The translations under genes and the position numbers were made by a program. Positions 21,615 to 33,649 of a stretch of DNA of 64,000 nucleotides are shown piece after piece. Every line of letters begins with the position of its first letter. Positions within the stretch are counted from its first letter, which is position 1. The DNA lies in contig JAGFNK010000281.1 of the NCBI GenBank assembly GCA_025769875.1, forward strand, positions 1 to 64,000. Reading direction: 5' to 3'. This DNA comes from Russula earlei (lineage: Eukaryota > Basidiomycota > Agaricomycetes > Russulales > Russulaceae). The notes beneath the pieces were generated by a model. It did no database searches. It was given only the letters and a program-made list of their open reading frames with translations, and had not been told where the DNA came from.

Positions 21615-22197
21615 AATGAGGTTCCACTGTCCAAGTTTCAAGACAATCCATTGAGAAATGGTTGAGACATGGCAGTATGAAATTTCGCATGCAGCTCGGC
21701 ACCCAAAAATCGAAACTTCAAAAACTGAATATTAGGCTCCCATATTTTCGCTGCACCCAGATACAGTATATAAGGTCCCACTGTCCACGTTTCAAGGCAA
21801 TCTATTGAGAAACAGTTGAGATATGGCAGATTGAAATTTCGAACTCAGATCACACCCAAAAACTGAAACTTCAAAACTAAGAATCAGACCCCAACTCTTG
21901 GGCTGCACCTAGATACAGTACATGGGATCCCACTGTCGAAGTTTCAAGTCAATCGGTTCAGAAACAGTTGAGATATGGCAGTTCAAAGTTTTGCACTCAT
22001 GTCACCACCCGAAAATTGACATTTCAAGAACTAAATATTAGGCTCCCATATTTTAGCTGCACCTAGATACAACATATAAGGTTCTACTGTCAAAGTTTCA
22101 AGGCAATCTGTTGAGAAACTGTTGAGATATAGCAGTTTTATTTTTGCACTTGAAATGACATCCAAAAATGGCAAGTGCAAGGTCATGTGAAAACGAC
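21615..22197. repeat. Satellite array, about 155-bp units (copy A)
   Basis: About four tandem units, each with ATACAGTA or similar, CACTGTC, GTTTCAAG, CAATC, TTGAGAAAC, GAGATATGGCAG and ACCCAAAAA landmarks at a spacing of about 155 bp. The array abuts the 3' LTR on its left and ends ...GGCAAGTGCAAGGTCATGTG. A homologous array is at 34619-35228 and ends at the same motif. Confidence 0.88.
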
Positions 22198-22239
22198 AAT
22201 AAATATGATGCATCGCGCATGCATGGGGGTGAGTACAAG

Positions 22240-25200
22240 TCATGTGATTCCATGCTCAGCCAGATCACATACCTTACAGTCTTGAACATGTTCTGCTCCT
22301 GTAAGTCCTGCTTTAATTTGTGCAAGGGTAACTTCATTGTTATCATCTTCATATAACCAGGCTTTGGCAAGATTTCTGTGGTTGATGATAGATGCTCCAG
22401 AAAACTTTCCTTGGTAACAATGATCTTGAGTGTTGTAGCTTAGGCTTTTGAACACTAGTGAAACCTGATCTTCTTCTTGTTCAGTAAGGTTTCTTCAAGT
22501 ACTCATAGACTTAGATGGTGGTTATAGTCCAATGGCCATTGTTCCAGGGGTATGCTATGGTGTAGGTTGGTTTCAATTGAATAGTATCCAGTTGTCCTTG
22601 ATGTTTTCCTAAATGGATTTGGGAGTATTCTTCAGTGATACTGCTTTGCATTAGAACTACTTGGGTTTTCCACAGATATCCCTCAAATTCTGCTGGAGAG
22701 ATGGCAAAGTCATTTATTTCTTTGATGGGGTGTTGATAAACCACAAAGTGCATACGTTGTTGGTGCCAAGCCTGAGTACAGTAACTTTTAAATTTGAGTA
22801 GTTCTCTTTTTGAATGCATAGGTAAGTTTAGAGCTAAGAATGACTGTTCTGGTAAGTAGCAGTGTAAGTCAGTATTCCTAATATCAATGCTATCAGGGGA
22901 CTTGACAAAAGGTGATTCAAAGGGTTGGGGAGGTATAACAGGTGTAGGAATGCAATCAGTAAACAAATGTATGTAGGCATCAGGGGGAGTAGGAGGCAAT
23001 GGTCTTTCCACAAGAAATCCTCTCATGTTGGGAACTGTTTCTCTAGGGGGTGGTTGAATGGATGCTGCACATCTTCTGTGTCAAGGGGCCAGGTTTACCA
23101 AATAGGGAGGTGATAGTTGCCTGGTGTCCACAAGGTAATTCTGTCAGGGGTAGGGGGTGTGTCTGGTCAATAACTGCACATGCAATACTCTGCTTTGCAG
23201 TTACACCTTTCTATCCATGGATTTGACTTGGTTTCTTCAGTACTAGCAGACCAGCATTCTTGGCTGGTTGGAACTGTGGATTTGAATCAGCATGAGGGGT
23301 CTGGGGATGAGACTTGAGGCTTCTAGAGTCGCTGGGACTGAGTAATAGGCAGGGGGACCAGTATATGAGGTGTCTGTGCTGGTGATCTCCCAAGGTTGGT
23401 TGTAGTCTGCATCGTATATCCAAGCGTTAGTCTCCCAGTCAAAGGTGTTATGTATCCCTGGTACAACAGCAAGTTGAACGTAGGACTGGTTTTCTCTTTG
23501 TATTCTGTTGAGGCATAGATGGTAGAATTGGACAGTAAGACAATAGTAACTGATATATGTCCAGGCTAGGTAAAATAGGCAATATCCTGTCCTTAAAGAA
23601 TGAACAATGAAATGGAGACATGGTTGAATGATCCTGGTCCAGAAGTTTAATTCACTGGAACATAAGAACTGGTAGTCTACTGGTTGTCCTTGGATGTTCT
23701 TTGCTTGAGCAAGGTTCCAATACAGTAATTGTTGTTGTGCTGGTGGTAGAAGTTGACTAAGGGTTTTGAGATATAGTGCATGTTCATTGTGGCTTAAGAG
23801 TTGTCCAAATGGCAAGACTTCAAGGAATTCTTTAACAGCAAGGTGGGGGAAATCTTCATGAGGAGGTTCAATTCCTGGTATGTCATGTAGGTTGGTTAAG
23901 CTTATGACAGGGAATATGGTGGAAGTCCAAGTTCAATAGTGATTTAAACTTAAGACATGTCTGGTGATAGCATCTTCTTCATCTTCTTCTAAGGTGTATT
24001 CTCAAGGCACTTTAGTTAAGACAAGAATAAAACTTTATTCAATCTTTATTGAAGTGTTACAAGGATGGTTCTTACTTTTTAAGAACCATGTGCAAGATCA
24101 ATTGTTTGTAAATGATAACTCTTGATTAACTCAAGAGGGTTGGCAGGAATACAAGGTGTCAAACAAAAGTGAAGTAACTGGGGGTTGAAATGTAAGGTGT
24201 TGATAGTATAGGTCAAGTAGTGGTGCAGAGATACATGGTTACTTCCTTCCTCAAAATGTAAGTAACCATAAGCAAAGGCTAGACATCCATCCAAGAAATC
24301 ATGTACAATAGACAAACAGAATGATCCCTCATAAGCAGGGTGGTAAATAGGGGGCAAGGTAAGAAGTTTCTAAAACAATGAAGTATTAAAGATGTATGCA
24401 AGGTGTCCAAGGGGGAAGTCAGCATCTGGGGCATATGTCCCTACAGAGGAACAGATGCTGAAAGGGGTGAGATTGTATTCAGTGGCAAGGGCAGTGTTGG
24501 AGGTGTTGAGATCTGCACTGCTCAGAGTCTCAGGTGCATTGTGATATGATCACAACTTGGATGCGTTGATGTGTCGGATCACCTGGACCGGGCATCACTG
24601 GCTCAGCTCATATGCTGCAGCATGCGTTAGTTACACTGATAGAGTGATTTAGGACAATTGGTAGCTACTTACAACTGATCCTTGGACTTACTTAGTGATC
24701 CATGATGGTAGTCAACTGTACTGCATCCAGTGGCGGTCTCAGGTACTTAAGAACACCACAAAGTACGTAGATCACTTCAGTTTTGTGTCAACCAAACTGA
24801 AGTGAGTATTTACACTATGATATCCTATCTCACAGTACTGATGATGCATTGTAGCTATTGTCTGATAGGTACATTATTTATATCAGTTTTGTGTCAACCA
24901 AACTGAACTATTGTCTGATAGATCAGCCTGCAATCTTATCATGTGCTGCTATCTAATCACACATACTGCATCTATTTTCAACAGGAGGGCTCCACCACAA
25001 AAGTGTGGACAAAGTGTGCATGAAAGGCAGTTGTGTAGGTGTCTGTGAAGGTATGCAACTTAACTGATCTGTGGTAGGAATGTGTGACAGGTAGTCTTGG
25101 TGGTTTAAGTCATGGAGGGGTTGCCACTGCTTGTGAGAATGCTGGGTAGTGGGAAGGACAAAGTACTGGTGAGGGTGGAACCAGAATGCTGAACAAGGAG

Positions 25201-25470
25201 GACAATTGAGGAAGCCTTCAGGCAAAGGGGGGCAGTTCACTTGTTGTTGTTCATTCTGTGCTGGTGGAGGGGTGCCAACAGGGACAAAGTCACCTGGAAT
25301 AGGTTGGGCAGCAGTAGGGGAAGGTGGTGGAGCTTCTGGGGAGTAAATGGCACTGAGGGGTGAGGATGTGTCAACTGGGTTGAAGTTCTCAGTGAGACGT
25401 TGAAGGTCAGCACATGGATTTGGTTGGAAAGGGGAAGGAAGATGCAGGGAAGTGTTGACAAGAGTGGGGG
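22240..25470 (-). pseudogene. Decayed unknown protein gene (TE- or host-derived), interrupted by a solo LTR
   Basis: Minus-strand fragments read as one protein in shifting frames: a Pro/Gln-rich N-terminal part (about 25470-25250), then NCPPLPEGFLNCPPC and WFHPHQYFVLPTTQ (about 25240-25000), a solo LTR (24504-24983), then CSSVGTYAPDADFPLGHL and HDFLDGCLAFAYGYL (about 24460-24280), LNFWTRIIQPCLHFIVHSL (about 23650-23580), PFESPFVKSPDSIDIRNTD (about 22920-22860), FEGYLWKTQVVLMQSS (about 22690-22640), and finally EHVQDCKVCDLAEHG (about 22280). There are many stops and frameshifts and almost no CpG. I recognise no family. The repeat context suggests a transposon-borne or repeatedly copied gene. 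Confidence 0.5.
24504..24983 (+). repeat. Solo LTR related to copia-1 (480 bp, TSD GGAGG)
   Basis: TGTTGAGATC...TTTTCAACA flanked by GGAGG on both sides (24499-24503, 24984-24988). It aligns with the copia-1 LTR throughout but is diverged and CpG-poor. The 9-bp hairpin stem CACTTCAGT/ACTGAAGTG is kept while its loop differs. No internal element remains, so LTR-LTR recombination is inferred. Confidence 0.9.
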
Positions 25471-25838
25471 AGTTGGGAGTACATCAGTAAACTGGCAAAT
25501 TAGATTCCATGTTTCCACTGGTTTCCATTGGTTTCCAGGTTTCTGGGAACTTGAAACCCAGGAACTCAGAAACCTATACTACTCAACTCAGATCTACCAT
25601 TATTCACACACAAGCATTACTGGCAACCATTACAAGTCCTTCTCAGCCATGTAGATCATGTGAGCAAGAGGTGCTGGAGGGGCATCCTGGAGCATGGCAA
25701 TGATGATGATGCTGTAGATCAGTCAATGCCATCTGCCTGTTGTGAAGACTTGTACATTCCACAAAGCCCTTAGAATAGTGTTTCATTAGGGCTTACATTT
25801 GATTACCTGCCTTTCCACATAGAGTTTATGCCTTCATG

Positions 25839-26701
25839 TGTTACAACATTTTCCTTTTACACTTAATTCTCACCTTTGCTATGGACTGCTTGCTTTCATA
25901 TGTTCCCTTTACTTACTGGTCTCATGATCTCTTACATCTTGTGATCCACACATGTCCAGGTAACACTGGATTGCTGTTACTTTCCCTTTGTTTGGTTCTC
26001 TACCCATTTATATTCATTTCCTAGCTTCGACTGTGCAATACTGCACATTTACTGTGCAGCACAGTCACTTGGTTCTGACTCATTTGTGGCCTCAGTTCTA
26101 TGACTCCTACTTATTATGACTCCTACTACACTAGTAGCACAGTCAAAGCACAGCTATTGCACCACTTCTCCTGTATATATAAGCTCAGTACTTTGTGACC
26201 AAAGCCCTAAGCTTGGTCTCTTGTGGAATCCAACCTACACTTGTCCAACATATTCGCCTGCAACCCACCTCACTCCTAATCCTCAAACCACATCCACCTC
26301 TCCATTTCATCAACTCTTTACACACACACACCATCCACCATCTACTCTCTCTGTATCCCTTCCTCCCCTAAGAGTCTCTCTTCACTCTACTGAGAAGAGC
26401 TCTCCTCCTTAAAGACATACCTTCCTCTCCTCTCTGCATGTTCAAGGTCTACAATGGACTTGAACACATATAGCTAGTGGAACCAGCCCTAGTCTATCCC
26501 ATTACCAACTTACCCTAGCTTCTCAACAGACCAAGTTGTACTATGAAGGGTCTATTGGCCATAACCTGTTTAGCATAAAACACTTCGACCACTGCAGGGG
26601 TCTTTACTCTTTACAATGGGAACCAGCCTGTTCACTTGAACACACTTTCACTATCAACTTGACTTCAGGCTTGAGAACTGACACAGCTAGCTACCATGAC
26701 A
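25839..26701 (+). repeat. Solo LTR family E (863 bp, TSD TCATG)
   Basis: TGTTACAAC...CCATGACA flanked by TCATG (25834-25838, 26702-26706), inside the MITE. It contains a TATA-like TATATATAAG at 26174-26183, which suggests plus orientation. No other copy is seen in the window. Confidence 0.9.
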
Positions 26702-26758
26702 TCATGTCTAATTCCTATCTTGCAGCACCATTAGAAATTGTATATTATAGGACCTAGA

Positions 26759-27284
26759 TGTTAAGATCTGACATATCTTATTACCAACTCTTAGTGAAAG
26801 AGTTGCTTGATATAGTTCAAGCACTAGACTTTGAATCCTTTGATATTATCTCAGGAAGAGCAGATGTAAGAGATGAGAAGGGCCTCTTTCACTTAGAGCA
26901 ATGACTTGATTTTTTAGAGAGTTTTGACAAGATAGTTATTTCTTGTAAAGAAGTAACTCAAGCATAAGGCTCAACTCTTGGTACATCCAAGTATTTATAT
27001 GATATCTCAATAACGGCTGATCCAATTTGTACGAAACTTGGGGAGCACTTAACTGAGAACCAGTAATATTTGAAAATGTAGAGCACAATTTGAGAGTGTC
27101 AAAAATGACTCACGCATGAGTCATCCTTTCCTAGTATCTGTCATCAAACAGTAAGCAATGAGTAAGAAATCAGTCAGCAAGTCAGTAAGCAATCACTAAG
27201 CAAATCACTAAGCAACAGTAAGCAGGAATGAGTGACCAGAGCATAGGTAAGCAAGCAGACAAGAACACAAACTGAGTCCTAACA
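26759..27284. repeat. Solo LTR family F (526 bp, TSD CTAGA)
   Basis: TGTTAAGATC...GTCCTAACA flanked by CTAGA (26754-26758, 27285-27289), inside the MITE and independent of family E. Orientation is not clear. Confidence 0.88.
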
Positions 27285-27645
27285 CTAGATCTGAAGTTAC
27301 ATAGGTTCCAGTAGGTTTCCTAGGTTTCCATCCCAGACTGTCTGGCCAGGTTTCTGAGGAAATGGACCTGGGTTTCCAAGTGTCTAACACTCCAGGTTTT
27401 AGCTGATTTTTGGTGGTTTTTGGTGGTTTCTCAACTTGAGAAACCTCTGGAAACTGAGAGGCACAATTACTGATGTAGACACTTGAGTGTTGGCTGGTCA
27501 ATACAGGAATGATGAGAGACTGTCCAGATGTCAAGACACATACTGCTGATCACTAAGGACTCAGGAGCAGGTGGACAAGGGTTGGAACAGATGGTATGCA
27601 GTGTAGATGGCATTAAACAAGAGGACAAGCCAAATGACTAGGAGA

Positions 27646-28610
27646 TGTCAAGACTCACTGTTGAACAATCCAGTTCAAGAGCAAGGGATAAGTTCAAAGA
27701 TGAGTCAGTAGATGTCCAAGATGGCATGGGCAAGAAGTAGAGTCCAAAGCAGTACCAAATACCAAAGAGGTATGGTTACTGGTAGAGTCAAGCAGGTACA
27801 CAGGGAAGAGGCCAGAATGGTCACAAGGGGATGGTCCTTAAAGGAGTATCCCAGGGGTAGAGAGTGCCATAAACAAATGGACAGTCTGAGGACTGTCTGC
27901 TACTTTATTGAGGCACTTATATACTACAAGAGAACTGCTGAATAGGGAACAAGTCTTAACCTTGTTATCAAGCACAATTGATGGATGAGTATGAAGTCAG
28001 GGTACACTTACTGAGCATGCTCAGTCATGCTCAGTAAGCTGCTGAGTAAGAAGGCTCCTATTGATGAGTAAGAGCCTTTACTGTCCACATGGTCACTGCC
28101 TTAGTACACATGCTAAGCACCTGATTCATTTACTGTTACTTAGTTTAGGGCTGGTCATTTGAGGACTTGTAGTTTGGTTCAGGAAACAGGGTTGCTTATA
28201 AGGCCCCTTATATAGTTCTATTAGGGTCATTAGAGTCAACCCTAATACTTATATTAAGGTCCTTAGTATCACTTTGTAGTTCATTCTATAGTTATTAGAG
28301 TTAGTCTAATAAAACATTGTAGGGCTTTTAGTGTCTTGTTAGTGCCTCTGGTAGGACACTTAGAGTCGTCCTAAGGGGTCCTTAGAGAGGCTATAACATA
28401 GTCATTTATTGCTGAAAGGGTTGCCACTAAGTGGGGCTTGCTGTATGTTGATTGTGCCAAGAATTGCTTGCACAACAATGCATGCATGATATTGTGGACA
28501 CCTCTACTCACCCCTTTTGCCCATGTGAACAGGGTGGCACCATAGAGGCTGGGTTTCTGCTATTAAGGAAGGGTCCTTCAAGGGCCCTCTCTAGGAACTG
28601 GTTCATGACA
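27646..28610 (+). repeat. LTR family D, copy 1 (965 bp)
   Basis: TGTCAAGACTCACTG...GGTTCATGACA. Homologous along its length to 33650-34618 and to 60888-63604 (outside nested insertions). The flanks GGAGA and GAAGG do not match, so it may be a fragment of a larger rearranged copy. Confidence 0.75.
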
Positions 28611-29182
28611 GAAGGTACCAGATGGGGACTGGTATGTGTTGCAAGAGGCAGAGGTGAAGGTTGGAGGCAAGTGCAGCCAAGGGGCTTTAAACAAGGTTGT
28701 TGAAGAGTACCTTGAAGACAAGGAAGATCTTTAAACAGAGCAGTCATGAGGGAGTACCCTGGAGGAGAGAGTATCACAAATGGATAGTCTGATGACTGCC
28801 ATGCTACATTGGGGCTTATATACTGTGTACATGGTCGATTACAAAGAACAGGAACTATTCTAGACTCTTTGGTACCATCCAATAAGGTTGTAAAGGCATA
28901 AACTCACTTGTGTCAGATTTAGGGCTGACTGAGTGTATTACTGATCATTGTGGAGCAATGACACCACAAGATGTCACTGTGGAGTGCTTGGTGAGCAGAT
29001 GATGTCAGTGTGGAGTCACTCAGTCAGCCATAATGTCATTGGAGCTGAATGACATCATATGAGTTATGCAACAGGTTGTAGGAGTCCATGCCACTGTTTC
29101 AGGTTCTTGGTGGCTGAGTGGCCATGTGGCTGCCACATGGTGATTACCTGATTAGGAAATGAGTGTCAAGTCATGTCATAGT
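28611..29182. other. Further LTR-D-like debris, no gene
   Basis: About 28611-28830 resembles the middle of family D again (ACCAGAKRGGGACTGGTATG, then GGAGTACC and ACTGCC near TTATATACT), so a second partial copy follows copy 1. The rest is CpG-poor sequence without recognisable features. Confidence 0.45.
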
Positions 29183-29429
29183 TGTTGGACGTGCAGCCGC
29201 TAAGTGCCATGCAAATGGACAATCTGGACCATACATGTAAATAATTCAAATTTAGTTATCGTTCATTTTCCCCCAGTTGTTTACACACAAGACTGAGGTC
29301 AGTACTACACCTTCCTTTACATTTCTTTATAGCTAATACTGTACATAGCCCTTATTCCATAGGTTAGCATACTAGCCTGAATATAGTCTTTTACACACAA
29401 GACTGAGCCCTTATTCCATAGCTCCAACA
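29183..29429 (+). repeat. 5' LTR of copia-2 (247 bp)
   Basis: TGTTGGAC...CCAACA; close match to 33209-33455. Contains two copies of the TTACACACAAGACT hairpin motif, the first mutated here. Confidence 0.9.
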
Positions 29430-29499
29430 GATTATGAGACCTGGTCAGTCCCTGACATCACGAACTCCCACCAGCTTCCACATTGCATAACGAAATGCC

Positions 29500-30303
29500 A
29501 TGAGCACCCCCACAGCAACCACAAATGTTGCACCCTCGAGAGGCAGCCATGCTCCCACCATAGGAGCTGTGGGAAAAACTTACATGGGTGGCCAACACGG
29601 TTAGGACAGACCACTCTTCAAAGGTGGCACAGTCACATACACACAATGGAAAGCTAATATAGAGGCACTGTTCAAAACAAACGGCCTGATAGAAATCATA
29701 AAAGGGACATACTCAAAACCGGACCCCAGCAATGACCCAAGCGGCTTCACTGACTGGGAGCAGAAAGATCGCAAAGCACATGCCCACATTTTACTGACAT
29801 TAAAGGGGCACACTCTCAACACTGCCCTAGGCACTGCTGGAGCCAAACATACTTGGGACACACTCGAAAAACATTTCGTAGGGAAGGGCGAGCAACACAT
29901 CACACATTTACTTATGGACCTATACCGGGTCACGTTCTCCGAAACTGAACCCATGGCTCCTCAAATTATCTGACAGTTGCACGCTGCCCAAGCCCTTGAA
30001 AATTTTCAGATACCCCATCAACAAGAAAACCCTCATATGGATGCTAATTCTCATGCTACTGGAAAACATGGCCAAACTCAAGGCCACTCTTCACTTGATG
30101 CCGCCCAGCCTGCTTACAGCTGAGCACATCACAGACCGCATCCTCCATGAGGAGCGTGAGATCCAACTGACTGGTGACGCAGGCTACGATTCACATTGCA
30201 AAGGCGACCCAAATGAGAAAGAGCCAGGAAACACAAAGCAAGAAAGGCACAACATCAAAGTGCACTCACTGCAGACGCAGGGGGCACAATACACACAAAT
30301 GCT
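29500..30303 (+). pseudogene. copia-2 gag with CCHC zinc knuckle
   Basis: The ATG at 29500 opens a frame reading MSTPTATTNVAPSRG, a stop near 29602, then TVTYTQWKANIEALFKTNG, TDWEQKDRKAHAHILLTL and HTWDTLEKHFVGKGEQH, which is the usual copia gag (UBN2/RVT-gag-like) pattern of short helices, to a TGA near 29970. Further frameshifts follow, and CTHCRRRGHNTHKC (about 30261-30302) is a C-X2-C-X4-H-X4-C knuckle in another frame. It would form the particle and bind RNA if intact; it is clearly broken. Confidence 0.7.
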
Positions 30304-30312
30304 GGAACATTC

Positions 30313-31359
30313 ATGGAAAACCTGGAGGACAAAGCAGCAGCAGCAGGCAGGACTGGCACAATTGTGCACAACACAGCAACGCCCATGCCCACTATGACTG
30401 GCATGAGTGCACACAATGCAGCAACGCCCATGCCCACTGGGACTGGCACAAGCACACACATTGTAGCGACACCCACAGCTCAGCTACCAGCCAGTGCCAC
30501 CATCGCATTCGTCCCCACATCCGATAACAGCATCTCATTACATCTGGCAGTCAAAGATGAGCCAATCCACACGGCCACAACTCAGGAGCAACTCCGAGCC
30601 GCCGATCTCAAAGACGGCTGGCTCATTGACTCCAGAGCCTCATGCATCATGACATCCTATCACAATTGGTTCACTCAGTTCACCCTGCTCGCATCGCCCA
30701 TTCAAGTTGCCTTAGGCAACGATAGCACAATACTCACCACCAGGGCTGGACAAGTGCAAGTCCAAATGCATGCACGCAGCGTGTGGAGTACTGCAATACT
30801 CCATGATGTCCTGTACGTCCTGGACCTCAAAGGGAACCTCTTATTGGTCTCCCACTTCACTCAACATGGGGTGGAAGTGCACTTCCAGGGGCAGACATGC
30901 GGGATATACAACAAAACCCAACTTGTATGTGAGGGACAATTACATGGAAGCTTATACATTATGGCCATCAAAATGCCAACACTCAAGTCAGCACACATAG
31001 TGATGCCAGACCCGTCCCTCACAGAATGTGGCCACAAAATTGAAGCCATGCTTACTGCACACGCGATGATCTTCCAGGCCTCCCCAGATACATTCTCTGA
31101 ACAGGTTGTGACCCGGACAGATGATAAGCCACAGAAGAATCACACCAGCGGGCTGAAGCACAAGTTGAAAGCACCCCAGCACCCCGAGCTGTCCACTGTG
31201 CGCATCAAACTTGAAATGGGCCAATGCACAAAGACCCTCCGATTACATAAGGGGGCGAACCCACCGACGTCGCAGAACACGCAACCTGGACACCTCTTGA
31301 TAGGGTCCAGGCAATGCATGCTGACGCAAACCTACCCACGTGCACCTTGGACGATCTGA
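30313..31359 (+). pseudogene. copia-2 protease and GAG-pre-integrase region
   Basis: One long frame. The first 80 residues are Thr/Ala/Pro-rich repeats (ATPMPTMTGMSAHNAATPMP). Around residue 105 it reads DGWLIDSRASCIM, where active retropepsins have DSGA, so the catalytic loop carries Gly to Arg. It then follows the copia pattern ILHDVLYVLDLKGNLLLVSHF and ends in the pre-integrase zone (GSLYIMAIKMP). The true integrase core motifs do not follow. Confidence 0.7.
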
Positions 31360-31655
31360 CATCTGAAGAGGCCAGGAGCAGGACAACTCCTGACCCCTCT
31401 CGGTTGCAAGTCCTTGCAACACACATGTCTGCACACACCCTAGAGAAGAGACTCACCAAACCGACCCAAAGGTCACTGGTGCACGTGTTCCCGGGCCACG
31501 CAGCTACCCAACAGGCACACAAGCCTGACCATTACACCACCCCCCGCATCCTTAAACCCTTGATGTCATATTCAATGAAGGGGGCCCCACATTGCACATT
31601 GAGCCGTGTGGTCCTCAAATTCGACGATGCAGCCTAAAGCGCCGGAGATGGGGAA

Positions 31656-33040
31656 ATGAGAGCAAGATTGAGGGGGCAGCAAAGACAGAACCGGCGGACA
31701 GTGCGGAACAGCAGCTGCATGCAAAGCCACAAGGCATCAGAGCAGAAAAGCTTCTGCCCATTCAGCCTGAGACAGGTGGACAGCGTGGAACAGTCGGCGC
31801 ACCCCAAACCGCAAGGCGTCAGAGCAGGCGATGCCCTGCCCGTTAAGCCTGCAGCACCACATAGTCAGCCTACAACTCACAAGGCAGAAAGCCCACCTGC
31901 ACAATCCACCATGGGACGACCAAAGTGTGCTATACACATGCTCACACTCAACCACAGTGATGAAGCAGAGGAGCCGGATGAAGTGGAAGCGGAAATGGCA
32001 CCGCACATCGAACCGCAGAGCATCGTAGTGGATGCAACTCCACCTGCCCAACCTGAAATGGCACAAAGTCAACCCACAATACATGAAAGTGGGAACGCAC
32101 CTGTGCAGCCTGCCACCGGACGACCGAAATGCACCACACGTGCACCCACACCTGACCATAGTGATGAAGCACAGGAACCAGACCAAGTGGAAGCAGACAA
32201 GGCATTGCACACCAATCTGCAAACCACCAATCCCATGTCCTACGCCGAGACGATCGCCTGGACAGGCACCATTGAATGGGTAAAGGCATGCAAAGTCGAG
32301 AAACGTGTGTCCAAAAACACTAGCATCCTCAAAAGCATGCCACGTCTGAAGAACGGAGATGCAGTGGGCAAGTGAATAGACCTTCTAAATGGAAAGGGGG
32401 TCAAATCAAAATACTCAAACATACAAGGCCCACGTCATCACGCAGGGACTCACCCAAGTTGAGGGAAATGATCCCAATGACATCATGCTGCCAGAGAACT
32501 GGCACTCCCTTGCAACACCCTGGGCCTCACTGCAGAATGAAGTCAAGAAGTCCATCAGATGGACATCAAGTCCACCTACCTAGACAGAGAGCAGATGGAC
32601 AAGATCTTCATGGAAATTGTGCCCAGGGAATAATCACCAATACACACATGACCGCGCAACCCAGTACACCTGAGGTACAAGCAACCACTGCCCAACCTTC
32701 CAGCACGACTCCAGCATCCAGCTGATCTTGGTCGGACATGTCGACCCTGATTGGACCAGCAAAGTCCATTCTGGACTTCATCTTCATGTTGATTCGGTGG
32801 GGCCATAAACTGGAGCCAAAAGAAGCAAACCCCAGTTGCACCCTGAGCACCGAGGCAGAGCACACTGCGGGCACATGTGCCACCAAAGAAGCCGCCAGGC
32901 TGAGGCAACCTGCTCACTGGATTGTGCCAAAAGACCCATCTCCTCACAATCCCTCATGTTCATGTCGACAACCAGCCAACCATCGCCATTACCAGGCAAC
33001 CCCAAGTTCCATGACTGCACCAGAACACACTGAGGTGTGA
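31656..33040 (+). pseudogene. copia-2 linker, RT start and RNase H remnant
   Basis: The frame 31656-32375 is Pro/Ala/Glu-rich with two imperfect repeats of about 65 residues (each with GRPKC and HSDEA-EPD), like the linker between copia integrase and RT, then SYAETIAWTGTIEWVKAC, the usual RT entry. After 32376 the frame is lost. At about 32830-32900 CTLSTEAEHTAGTCATKEA matches the copia RNase H end (STEAEY type). Most of RT is missing between them. Confidence 0.6.
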
Positions 33041-33208
33041 CACCATTATCTTGCAGCAGAATGTCAACTTGCAGGGGACTGATCTTGCCTACACTCCATC
33101 AGAAGAGCCAGTAGCCTGATGTATTGAAAAAGGGTCCCAGCTGCCAGAAGCACAAAGGTCTCGCAATGGAAATGGGAGAGAATGTGCACCACTCAGGCTG
33201 AGGGGGCA

Positions 33209-33455
33209 TGTTGGACATGCAGCTGCTAAGTGCCGTGCGAATGGACAATCCGGACCATACATGTGAATAATTTGAATTTAGTTATCATTCATTTTCCCTC
33301 AGTCTTTTACACACAAGACTGAGGTCAGTACTACACCTTCCTTTACATTTCTTTATAGCTAATACTGTACATAGCCCTTATTCCATAGGTTAGCATACTA
33401 GCCTGAATATAGTCTTTTACACACAAGACTGAGCCCTTATTCCATAGCTCCAACA
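33209..33455 (+). repeat. 3' LTR of copia-2 (247 bp)
   Basis: TGTTGGAC...CCAACA, preceded by GCTGAGGGGGCA. It holds a 26-bp hairpin at 33298-33323 (stem CTCAGTCTT, loop TTACACAC) and a second, shorter copy at 33411-33430. Confidence 0.9.
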
Positions 33456-33649
33456 ACAGTGCCTTTGTGATGGTGATATTTTGTACCACAGGAAGAGGAG
33501 CCTGTAAAATAGAAGTGGATTGATGATGCAAAGTGAGAGGGGTTTCTTATGAGTGAAATTGGACAATACATGGCCAGGACTTGGCCTTGGTTCACAACAC
33601 CAACAGGCACTTGCAACATCCCTGAGAAAATGGTTGCTAGTCATGGGAT
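33456..33649. other. Short CpG-poor spacer
   Basis: No gene. It is the right flank of the copia-2 insertion site, continuing into the next LTR. Confidence 0.6.

Larger units (their letters stand above)
25482..27475. mobile_element. MITE copy 2 (inverted) carrying two nested solo LTRs
   Basis: Reverse-complement copy of the 7064-7647 MITE with TA at each side (25480-25481, 27476-27477). Removing the two solo LTRs and one copy of each target duplication leaves about 595 bp that aligns end to end with the 584-bp copy. The uninterrupted copy proves the insertion points. Confidence 0.85.
29183..33455 (+). mobile_element. Ty1/copia element (copia-2), internally deleted
   Basis: 247-bp LTRs (TGTTGGAC...GCTCCAACA) at 29183-29429 and 33209-33455, flanked by ATAGT and ACAGT (target duplication with one transition). 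The post-LTR sequence GATTATGAGACC is a mutated form of the copia-1 primer-binding site, and AGGGGGCA precedes the 3' LTR. The interior encodes a gag, a CCHC knuckle, a protease/GPI segment, and then jumps to an RT linker and the RNase H end. The integrase core and most of RT are missing. Confidence 0.9.
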
